Below the pieces are notes generated by a model, which had not been told where the DNA came from, ran no database searches, and was given only the letters and a program-made list of their open reading frames with translations. This document shows, one piece after another, positions 24,401 through 33,290 of a stretch of DNA of 64,000 bases (the first letter of the stretch is position 1; every line of letters begins with the position of its first letter). This DNA is from Cymbidium sinense (taxonomy: Eukaryota; Streptophyta; Magnoliopsida; Asparagales; Orchidaceae), in the NCBI GenBank assembly GCA_021442155.1, contig CM038217.1, positions 146,445,143 to 146,509,142 on the forward strand, written 5' to 3'. A program made the position numbers and the translations under genes.

Positions 24401-25760
24401 GGACACACATGGATGTATGCATAAATGAGAGAAATAAAATCAAGCAAAGATTGTATATTTTGTTTGATTGAATCATTTATATATATGAATTAAAGCTCTA
24501 TCCAAATTCTAATTCTAAAGTACATAAGAATGAAATCAAATGGGTACGTGCCATTGTTAAACCAGGGAAGTGAGGTAATCAAATAACCTCCTTGGGGCTA
24601 GCTAAAGCCTCATGTCCTTGGGATGTCCAGACTATATTCTCATTGCCATCCAATCTTATATAAATCAACACATGAATAGAGGAAAGAGAACTCAACATTC
24701 ATACACTTGAGTTATAAGCAATTTCATTTCTTATGTTTTTATAACTAGCATCATAACACATATTATTATTCATTTATAAACTTCTGAAAAATACATTTGG
24801 ATTTAATAGTGATAATAGCCATGCATATATTAAATTAAATCAACACATGCAAGCTTACATAAAGGAAATCCATTTTATTTTACTTTATTTTGAAACGATG
24901 GATGCATGAATTCAAATGACATACCAAATTTAACATGATTGGAAAGAGGACAATCAAATATAAGCATGTGATTCATTCAACTAAACTAGTTCTTAAGAAT
25001 AATCAAATTAAATAAGACTATTTAAAGCAAACCAAAGCTTCTTTATTAATTAAGTTTTGGATTTGATTTAAATTAAAGGGAAGAAGGTAAATCATCACTT
25101 ATTTTAAATCCATTCCCACATTAGTGATTTTCTTTAATTTAAAGAAATATAACTAAATTGATTTTATGGGTTAATTAAGTTGAAACCTTAATTAGATGAA
25201 TCAATTACCCTTGCCTATGTCACCTTAAAGTAATTAACTAAATAATTATGAGCCAATATGATATGCATGGAAAATAAACTTACAATGATCCTAGGAAATA
25301 AAAGGGTGCAATTGGCTCATGATTAATAGTTAATTAGATTAAGGGACTTAATTTATTATTGTTATGGTTTTCCCACACATGTAGACTAACAAAAATTTCA
25401 TTAAACTCCTTTAAGTTATTAAACACCTGAAGTTCTACCCCATGATTTAATTAATTAAGGTATGTTGTGATTATAATTTTAATTTGATTATGTGATTTAT
25501 TTAGTTAAATTTAAATTAATTTCATTTATAGAAAGGGTGAAATGAACTTGGGAAAGGGGTCCCAACCCATTCCTTAGTTCACTTACATTGAATAGTGATT
25601 AATAAACTTAATTAACTAATTTATTACTATTCATGGGATTAATTAATTATTAATTGACTTAAAAATATAGTTAAGGTTTAGATAGTTAATTTTCCTAATT
25701 AAGTGAACAATAAATCCTGAGAAAATCATGAGAGTTAGAGGTCATCCCATTAATCATGAT
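21465..25760 (-). mobile_element. LTR-like long repeat, copy A (partial)
   Basis: AT-rich, non-coding sequence that aligns with 51,590-55,800 over its whole length. Shared markers include CCTACAATGGAC near the left end, GAGGATTTATGCT, CACCACAAGGG and AGCACCCTGCACATGG. The left end, TGTACCATCTC, matches TGCACTATCTC of copy B and stops homology abruptly against the E1' protease, so it is taken as the element terminus. The right end breaks off in GAGGTCATCCC at 25,760, where copies B and C continue. Strand is given by analogy with E2, whose coding runs on -. It could be a truncated solo LTR or one half of a split LTR. There are no convincing genes; short frames such as 22,365-22,547 are not conserved in copy B. 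Confidence 0.65.
24020..24650 (+). repeat. Three tandem ~260 bp units inside LTR-like copy A
   Basis: The phrase GTTAAACCAGGGAAGTGAGG, followed by TAATCAAATGACCTCCTT, GGGGCTAGCTAAAGCCTC and CAGGATGT..ACTATAT, occurs near 24,036, 24,306 and 24,556, a period of about 250-270 bp. Copy B has one clear unit (around 54,311-54,400) and a fragment upstream (around 54,125-54,165), so the tandem number differs between copies of the repeat. Confidence 0.8.
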
Positions 25761-25849
25761 GAAATCTCTTAATAAGTAGGAGAGCGATAGTTTTGGAAAT
25801 CCATGCGAGATATTGAGTTCATTATTCTATCTACTTATTAAGAGATTTC
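25761..25849. repeat. Perfect 19-bp inverted repeat with 51-bp spacer
   Basis: GAAATCTCTTAATAAGTAG at 25,761-25,779 is exactly complementary to CTACTTATTAAGAGATTTC at 25,831-25,849. It lies exactly where homology to the LTR-like repeat ends and the duplicated 0.5 kb segment begins. The related segment at 27,485 keeps only the inner AAGTAG/CTACTT part. Confidence 0.85.
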
Positions 25850-26285
25850 GTTAGATACAATCATTATTGTAAAAATCTCTTTCAGCGATACTTCATATCA
25901 AGTCTCCCTAATTCCCCAACATCTCAAGCATAGTCTCAAAGCGTTGAAATCCTGCTTAAGATAGCTTTTTAAAGCACAAATTTAGCTCCTCAACGTATCT
26001 ACTAAATTGAAAGAGTTGTAGTTGAGAAGACAATATCGATTAGAGAGGAGTTCTATTATTACATAGGTTATCTCAGCTATAGAAGAGGATTGCTCATAGA
26101 TTGTCACTTAGGTGTTTGAACTTAAGTAGATTATTTCTTCATTTGTCCATGAACAGGAAGCTATGCTTTAGCATCTTTATGAAAGTTGAGAGAGGCCACC
26201 TACTATGGCAAATAAAGGTCATACAATTTTTATTTATATTAGAGAAATTCAAGCTAATCATTTGTAGCTGAAATCTCTTTTATTT
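25770..26285. repeat. Unidentified 0.5 kb segment, duplicate 1
   Basis: About 515 bp found again at 27,485-28,005 (shared words AGTCTCCCTAATTCCCCAAC, AGAGAGGA.TTCTATTATTA and GAGGAATGCTCATAGAT), with divergence I estimate by eye at 10-20%. Both copies end at GAAATCTCTTTTATTTT and run straight into TTTAGG sequence. I recognise no gene in it. Some + strand frames look faintly coding, but stops interrupt them in both copies. Confidence 0.7.
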
Positions 26286-26820
26286 TTTTAGGTTTACATT
26301 TTTAGGTTTTTAGGGTTTAGGGTTTAGGTTTTAGGATTTGGGGTTTAGGATTTAGGGCTTAGGGTTTAGGGCTGTATGTTTTAGAGTTTAGGGTTTAGGA
26401 TTTTGGGTTTTAGGGTTTAAGGTTTTAGGGTTTAGGGTTTAGGGTTAGGATTTAGTGTTTAGTGTTTATGCTTTAGGATTAGTTTTAGGTTTAGGGTTTA
26501 GGGTTTAGGGTTAGCTTAGGGTTTAGGGTTAGTTTATGGTTTAGGATTTTTTAGAGTTTAGGGTTAGTTTAGAGTTTAGGATTTAGAGTTTTAGTTTAGG
26601 TAATAGTTAGTTTAGTTTATGATTTAGGTTTAGTTTAAGGTTTTAGGGTTTATAGTTTTTTTTAGGTTTAGGGTTTAGGTTTAGTTTAGGAGTTTAGGTT
26701 TAGGGTTTAGGGTTTAAGGTTTAGGGTTTTAGGTTTTATGGTTTAGGGTTTAGGGTTGTAGGCTTATGGTTTAGAGTTTAGAGTTTTGGGTTAGTTTTAG
26801 GGTTTAGGGTTTGGTGAGCC
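26286..26820 (+). repeat. Telomere-like array II
   Basis: About 0.53 kb of degenerate TTTAGGG, G-rich strand on +, directly after duplicate 1. It has no AATTAAGTAAAC box and few of the long T-rich tracts seen in array I. It ends abruptly at GGTGAGCCTTGAAG. Confidence 0.9.
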
Positions 26821-27484
26821 TTGAAGATTGTGATTTATAAAACATAAACATACTGCTAAACAAAAATCTTCTAGATAGAAATTGAGAGCCGAGAAGATTT
26901 GGATTAGAACAAGTTATTACATGGTTGAAATGAAATTGTTGTTAAAAATACTTGTCTTTATCCTACTAAGATCAATTGTTTAGAGTTTTACTTGCTAAAG
27001 CAAAAAACCAAAAATTGAAGTATTCTTGTTGTCTTCTAAAATTAGGGAAAGATTAACCTAATTTTTTTAGGTTTTGATCGACTTGAGACCTAAACTTAAA
27101 AGATACACTACATAAAATTAATTTGCATGTGGCTTCTCAACAAACATTAGATTTCAAATAACATCAAAAATTCTTGCACCTAAAAGAATGTCATCAAATG
27201 TAGAAATTATTCTTTCCACCACTAAATCAAATTCAAATGAATACATCTAAATGAAGTAACATTACTTGCAATAATAGAAAAATAGAAAAGATGATAGAAA
27301 TTATGTTGGGATCTAAAATCTTTCTTAAATCTAATTTTAGATGTGAGCAAAAAATCTATGAGTGTCTTAAATTCCTCACAACACTATGCCACCTATCTCT
27401 AAGCATTGACTTAAGAGTTTTACTTGAGCTTTCTTGCTTTTGTGTTGAAGTGAATTATTTGTTACATTATGTTGCTGCATTGAG
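26821..27484. other. Unidentified AT-rich single-copy stretch
   Basis: About 660 bp between array II and duplicate 2, with no match elsewhere in the window that I could see. A 71-residue frame at 27,291-27,506 (MIEIMLGSKIFLKSNFRCEQ at its start) is Leu/Cys-rich but runs across the junction into duplicate 2 and has no recognised motif. It may be the 5' continuation of the segment whose 3' part was duplicated. Confidence 0.5.
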
Positions 27485-28005
27485 TCTCAAAGTAGGAGAG
27501 CTATAGTTTTGAAATCCCTGTGAAGAGATATTGAGTTCAAATTATTCTAGTTACGCACTACTTGTCAATAGATTTTGTTAGATACAATCACTACTGTAAA
27601 AATCTCATTCAACAATACTTCACATCAAGTCTCCCTAATTCCCCAACATCTAGCAGTCTCAAACAATGAAATCCTACTAAAGAGAGCTTTTAAAGCACGA
27701 TTGAGCTCTCGACATATTTGCTAAATTGAAAGAGCAATTGAGAAGGCAATATCGATTAGAGAGGAATTCTATTATTAGATAGGTTATCTCAGCTATAGAA
27801 GAGGAATGCTCATAGATCATCACATAGGTGTTTGAACTTAAGTAGATTCTTTCTTCATTAGTCCACAAATAGGAATCTACCCTTTACCATCTCTATGAAA
27901 CTTGAGAGAGGCGGTCTAATATGGCATATAAAGCTCATACAATTTTTATCTATATTAGGGAAATTTAGGCTAATCATTTGTAGTTGAAATCTCTTTTATT
28001 TTGTT
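27485..28005. repeat. Unidentified 0.5 kb segment, duplicate 2
   Basis: Diverged copy of 25,770-26,285, starting at AAAGTAGGAGAGCTATAGTT and ending at GAAATCTCTTTTATTTTG before array III. A 63-residue frame on - (27,677-27,868) is not open in duplicate 1 and is not supported as a gene. Confidence 0.7.
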
Positions 28006-28560
28006 TAGGTTTATTTTTTTAGGTTTTTAGGGTTTAGGGTTTAGGGTTTAGGGTTTAGGGTTTAGGGTTGTATGTTTGAAAATTTAAGATTTAGGATTTA
28101 GGATTTTAGGGTTTAGGGTTTTAGAATTTAGAGTTTGGGATTAGGGTTTCAGGTTTAGGGTTTAGGGTTTAGGGTTTTTATTTTATTTTTTTAGGTTTAA
28201 GTTTTAGGTTTTTATTTAGGCTTATTTTTAGGTTTTATTTTTTAGTTTAGGTTTAGGTTTAAGTTTATTTTTAGTTTGTTTTATTTTATTTAGTTTAGGG
28301 TTTTGGTTTAGTTTATTTTAGGTATAGGTTTAGGTTATATTTATTTTAGTTTAGTTTATTTTAGTTTAGGGTTAGGTTTATTTTATTTTGTTTATTTAAG
28401 GTTTAGGTTTTTTTTTTCTAGTTTATGGTTTGAATTTTATTTTTATTTATTTTTAGAATTAATTTTTATGTTTATTTTTAATTTTTATTTTATTTAGGTT
28501 CTTTATTTTTAGGTTTATTTTATTTTTTAGTTTAGGTTAGGATTTTATTTATTTTATTTA
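28006..28560 (+). repeat. Telomere-like array III
   Basis: Starts with six perfect TTTAGGG units (28,026-28,067), then decays into T-rich words in the same order as the later part of the array I unit (for example TTATTTTATTTAGTTTAGGG, then TTTATTTTAGTTTAGTTTAT). It ends at TTTATTTAGTGTAAAGACC, the junction with the LINE. Confidence 0.88.
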
Positions 28561-29528
28561 GTGTAAAGACCAATAATAATCATCAAGCCAAAATCACCCA
28601 AGATAGCTAGGGAAAGGGTAGAAGCAGACTACAACCACCAAACCCAACCTAGGAAAAAGAAAATTAGATCTAGGTAAGTAGAATAGCTAGCTAAAAAGAA
28701 AAAAGTACAAAGCCCAGTAAGATAGACTACAAGCCAACCAAGAGGAATAACAGCAATAAAGGCACCCAAATAAGCCACCAGCACCCTAGGCCAACTAACA
28801 GCCACAAAATAACCTTCATCCAACCAATCCAAAACAATACCCAAACCCAAAGCCATTGCAACCAAGAGAGGAAGGCCAATACAGGAGGAGGTTAAAACAG
28901 TAACCAAAAGAAACAGAACAAAATCAGCAAAAATGACCACCAAGCTCGAGTGAACAAAATTGAGAAAATAATAACCAAAAATCTTCACCATGCCAAAATC
29001 AAGCCAGGGATAAACCACCAGCAATCCCCCAGATCAATCACCAATAGAAAAAGAGAAAACAGCCAAAACAGCCAACCATCCAACCATCCCAACCAGCCAA
29101 AATTGCCAGCCAACCCAGCCAGCCAACAAAGCCACCCTGTCAACCACCACAGTAGTAGATCCAATTCAGGTAAGTTAGCAAGTAGCCAAAGAACAGGAAA
29201 AACACATATAAAAAGAAAATCCTACAGTAACCATAGCCACAACCCAAAAGAAGGATATAAAAAATTGCCAAAGGAAAATTATTGTAAACACCCAGCGAGA
29301 CAGACAAAATCCACCAAGCTGAAAAAAATAAAATAACCTAGGCTGCACTTACAATAACTACCAGGAAGCGAAAACCATGCCAATCCAAAAGTAAGAGATC
29401 AAAAATATAACCCAGCTCAGGCCAATGAGAGAAAATAAGTAGATAATCTCAACCTAAAGAGAGTTGAACAAGGGGCAACCAAAGGTAAAAGATCGTAAAA
29501 AACCAACACCAAAAGTAAAGCCTAGAAT
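28561..29528 (-). other. LINE 3' region, T/G-rich on the sense strand
   Basis: About 970 bp downstream of the RNase H relic, rich in TTGGTTG and TGGCTG words on - (CCAACC and CAGCCA on +). Plant L1 3' regions are often of this composition. Two long open frames cross it: 131 residues on - at 28,629-29,024 (very hydrophobic) and 128 residues on + at 28,950-29,336 (Lys/Asn/Gln/Pro-rich). Both are what this composition yields by chance, and neither has a recognised motif. Confidence 0.55.
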
Positions 29529-29990
29529 TTATAATCTGAGATAAAGCAATCTAGCATTATCGAGATTAACCAAACCTCTTAATAGTTTAGGCAAAGTTTG
29601 ATTGTCAAATAAAGTGAAATCAGTTAAGTTGGCACCAAAGTTTGCCAAGTAATCAACATAAGCATTACCTTCATGAAGGATGTGGGAAATTTTAAAACAA
29701 ACTTGAGAAAGAAGATTTTTAGTATGAATAGGAAGATAAAATAATTCAAAATTTCCATTTCTATTGGAATTAAGCATGTCAAGAAGTAAGAGAGAATCAA
29801 CTTCAATCTACATGTTGAGGGAACCTTTATTCAAACAAATTTCAATAGCTTCATTAACAGCCATAAGCTCAGCAAAAATTATAGAATAAGCTTTCAGAAG
29901 ATAAGAAAAAGCACAAATGACAGTACCTTTTGAATCCCTAAGAATACCACCACACATATTTATTGGAAACAAAATCGAGATCCACTATAA
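29529..29990 (-). pseudogene. LINE RNase H domain
   Basis: The - frame gives AELMAVNEAIEICLNKGSLN, a stop, IEVDSLLLLDML, then FKISHILHEGNAYVDYLANF and, after that, PKLLRGLVNLD. It matches the RNase H fold of plant L1 elements (AELxAxxEAL, xVExDS, HIxREGNxxAxxLAN). Catalytic Glu (AEL), Asp (VDS) and Asp (YVDYLAN) are present. The N-terminal Asp strand lies in a poorly preserved part. One stop lies inside. Confidence 0.8.
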
Positions 29991-30043
29991 TCAAATTTTA
30001 TTTAGGTTTGAATAATAGATAATCCTAGCACTTTTATAAGAGT

Positions 30044-30800
30044 CTAACTCAGGCAGAATGATACCCAATTTTTTAGCCTCAAATTTATAACCTCTAAAAT
30101 GAATACTACTAATAAGATTGGCATTAAAAAGAGCATGAATTTTGTTTCTTTAGTTTTAGCCAGGATCCTTTTATGGTTCATAAGAATACCATAATATTTA
30201 GCATCATTTCTATCCATCCAGATGAACCATATAAGGGTGATAGCAATTAAAACTTTAATTTGACCTTTCACTATATTTTTGAAATAGACTTCAAGAAGTT
30301 GATATAAAGAAAAAGAACACTAAAAATAGTTGGTATTAAATAAATCATCAACCATAATTTAGAAGCAATAGCACCATTGACAAAAACATGATTAACATTT
30401 TCAATATGAAAGCAACAATAGCACTTTGAAGGTAATTAGAACCCTTTTGTCCAGAGCAAAGATTCCACAAGAATAAAGTTATTCAAAATCTTCCAAGCTA
30501 AAATTGAATAGGAAATGGGAATGATATTATTCCAAACTTTAATAAATAAGTACAAAGTCACCATTATAAGAAAGCTTTAAAAGAATTTGGCCAGGTTTGT
30601 TAGAAGAAATGGGGATATTTCTAAAGTTGTCAAAAAAATAATAGTGATATAATTCTCAAGTTTGCTTTCATTCCAATTATTTTTAAGCCAAAAGAAATTA
30701 GCTTTTATAGTAGTAGTAGAGTGAGTAGATAAAAGGGTGTCAATAGAGCCGTTGCTAATCTAATTGTCTTATTAAAAGAAGGAAGAATAGGATTGAATAC
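30044..30800 (-). pseudogene. LINE zinc-finger/RT C-terminal region
   Basis: The - frame at 30,044-30,271 contains TLIWFIWMDRNDAKYYG followed by MNHKRI, matching the W-x-IW..RN.AK..G segment that links the RT zinc-binding region and RNase H in plant L1 proteins. Upstream, to about 30,800, broken frames continue between this segment and the RT, with Cys and Trp residues in the expected region but no clean Cys/His set. Confidence 0.65.
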
Positions 30801-31272
30801 CCCAAGATATTAATGATTCGGTAACCCATTTAATGGAGCAAAGCCTTTTCCAAACCGGAGAGTCACCAACTTTATAATCACAGTTATGGGGGTATTTACC
30901 TTGGAAATATTTTTCCATCATAAAATGAGACCAAAGGCTATCATTCTTTCTAAAATTCCATTAGAGCTTATGAGAGAAGGCAGTGATAGCTTCATGAATA
31001 GGCTTGCAACAAAGAGTACCTTCTCCCAAAGGACCGCATCATTTAGGCCAAGATGTCCAATGCATTATTTTGTTAGAATTATTGGAGCCCCAAAAAAATT
31101 TGTTAAGCAAATGATCAATTCTGATAAGTGTAGCATTAGTGGGGATAATAGTTTGAGTCAAATAAAAAGGCATTGAGTTGAGACTGCTTTTAAGAATAGT
31201 GAGCCTACAACTAAAGGAAAGTAAATGGAATTCCCAAATAGAAATATATTTGAAATTTTTTGAATTAGCTCA

Positions 31273-32060
31273 TCAAAGAGATGGAACATTTTGGGCCTTT
31301 AAAGAGCAGAGGACCCAAGTACTTAAGAGGTAACTATTGATGTTTAAAATTAGAGATATGCATGATTTGATAAATTTTATTATTGTAGATACTATAGGAA
31401 GTGATAAAATAGCTTTTATTATCATTGATTGAAATGTCACTTTCTCTACCAAATTTATTTTAAAAAGACTTGAGATGCTTGATGTGATGAATAGAAGCAT
31501 TGCAAAAAATAATGAAATCATCTATGAAACTTAAATGGGAAATAGGAAGACCACTAAGAGTTTTATAGTACATACTAGGATTATTTAAGAATAAATCATT
31601 TCATGCTCCTATATAAGTACTCAACATTAATAATAAATAAATCAGGAGATAAACGATCCCCTTGACGTAAGCCATGGGAAGAGGGAAAGAAACCCAAGGC
31701 TTCACCATTAAGAAAAATAGAAAACCAGGCATTATTAATACAAATTATAATAAGAAAAATAAATTTATCAGAAAACCCAAATAAATTCAAAATATGGAAA
31801 AGGAAATCCTAAGTGATGTTATCAAAGGCTTTGGTAATATCTAATTTGAAAAGAATTTTGCCACCTTTAGTCTTGGCATTAAGATCATGAATTAATTCTA
31901 GGGCAAGTAAAATATTATTAGAAATGGATCTACCTCTAACAAAACCAATTTGGTTGAGAGAGATAATTCTATTAAGTAAAGGAGTAAGTTTGTTGGTAAG
32001 AAATTTTGAAACTTATTAAAAGAAATAAAAACTAATGATCTAAAATCACTCTAATATAGA
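31273..32060 (-). pseudogene. LINE reverse transcriptase domain
   Basis: On - the frame reads KLTPLLNRIISLNQIGFVRG, SISNNILLALELIHDLNA, ILFKLDITKAFDNIT, a stop in place of the following Trp, FGFSDKFIFLI, WFSIFLNGEALGFF, SSHGLRQGDRLSPDLFIINV and EYLYRSM, then LSFIDDFIIFCNASIHH. LDITKAFD carries the first catalytic Asp, GLRQGDRLSP is the conserved RT block, and FIDD replaces the usual [FY]ADD: both Asp remain but Ala is Ile. The stop after FDNIT and frame changes near 31,520 and 31,600 disable it. Confidence 0.88.
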
Positions 32061-32095
32061 TTTTCTTTAAGTATGAGAATAATAAGTACTAGAAA

Positions 32096-33290
32096 AATAT
32101 CTAGGTAAAATGGTTGGGGAGGTTAGGTTAGGGGGATTAGGAGGTTAGGTTGGTTAGGGTTGGGTTAGGGTTAGTGGTTGGGGTTAGTAGGTTAGGGTTA
32201 AGTTGGACTAGGGTTAGGGTTAGGTTAAATTGGGTTTAGGTTAAGGGTTAGATTTAAGGAGTTAGGATGAGGTTAGTTAGAGTTAAGGTTAGATTAGGTT
32301 AAAAGTTAGATATAATAAAATTAGGTTAGGGGTTAGGTTAAGATTTAGGTTTAAATTAAAATTGAGTTAAGGTGATTTAAAGGTTAAGGTTAAAGGTTAA
32401 ATTTATAGATTTAGATTATAGTTAAGTTAAAATTTAAGGTTTAAAGGTTTAGGATTTGGATTAGATTAAATTCAGTTTAGGTCAGGATTTAGTGTCGATT
32501 AGGATTCGATTAAGGTTTAGGATTTGATTTAAATTAGTTAGGTTAAAGATTTAAGATAATGATTTAATTCGAAGTTAATTAGATTTAAAGTTTAAGTAGA
32601 TTAGTTAATTAGGCTCGTTTAGATTGGAATTAAGTTGAGTTTAAGTTTAGAGATTAAAGTTAAAGATTAAAGTCAGGTAAGCTAGAGATTGGAGTTAAAG
32701 ATTCATAGTTAAATAAGATTTGGGTTAAGTTAGGATTAAATTTAAATGGTCTGATTAGGTTGAGTTAGTAAGTTAAGATTGGTTAAATTAGGTTTAGATT
32801 AAGGTTAAAGTTAGGATTTGTTAAATTATAATTAAGTTAAATTATGGTTAGGGATTAATTGAGTTAGGTTGGAGTTAGGTTCGTTTAAAATAAACGGGTT
32901 AAAATTTAGGATTTAAAGTTTAGGTGAGATTAAAGGTTAGGATTTAAGTTGGTCATTAAACTTTAAGTTGGGTTAGGTTAAGATTTGGTTTATAGTTTAT
33001 AGTTTAGTTTAGGTTTAGTTAGATTTTAAGGATTTAAGTTGATTTTGGATTAAAGTTATAGTTAAAGATTCATGATTGATTAAATTTAAGTTAAATTAAG
33101 GTTTAGTTTAGGTTTAGAGTTAGGAGGTTAGGGTTAGGATTTAGGGTTAGGGTTTAGTTAGTTAGGATTAAGGTTAAGATTTAGGGTTTAGTTTATGGTT
33201 TATGGTTTTAGGTTAGTTAGGGTTAGTTTAGTTTTAGTTTAGGGTTAAGTTGGTTAGGGTCAGTTAGGACATGGTTCATGTTAATTTAGG
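32096..33290 (+). repeat. Telomere-like array IV: GGTTAGG/GGTTAAG variant
   Basis: Begins with GGTTAGG words and runs of GGGTTAGGGTTAGGG (hexamer-like), then grades over 1.1 kb into A-rich GGTTAAG, AGATTTAAG and TTAGATTAGG words before returning to TTTAGGG at 33,290. It lacks the T-rich TTTTATTTTA tracts and the box of the other arrays, so it is a distinct repeat family or subfamily placed between the LINE 5' truncation point and array V. Confidence 0.8.

Larger units (their letters stand above)
28561..32095 (-). mobile_element. L1-type LINE with RNase H domain, 5'-truncated and decayed
   Basis: About 3.5 kb on the - strand holding, from 5' to 3', a reverse transcriptase core, the zinc-finger/RT C-terminal region, an RNase H domain and a T/G-rich 3' region. 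This domain order is that of plant L1-type non-LTR elements. Endonuclease and the first ORF are missing, so it is 5'-truncated at the boundary with the GGTTAGG array. Frameshifts and stops occur throughout. The 3' end at 28,561 shows no long poly(A), and no target-site duplication is visible in the repetitive flanks. Confidence 0.85.

Noticed and set aside
24020..24650. CRISPR-like spaced repeats
   Set aside because: Three diverged 260-bp tandem units in a plant LTR-like repeat, without short direct repeats or uniform spacers.
28629..29024. 131-residue very hydrophobic open frame on -, looking like a membrane protein
   Set aside because: It lies in the T/G-rich 3' region of the decayed LINE. 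T-rich codons give Leu/Val/Phe/Trp automatically, there is no motif, and the opposite frame is open too.
28950..29336. 128-residue Lys/Asn/Gln/Pro-rich open frame on +
   Set aside because: Antisense composition effect of the same LINE 3' region; no recognised domain.
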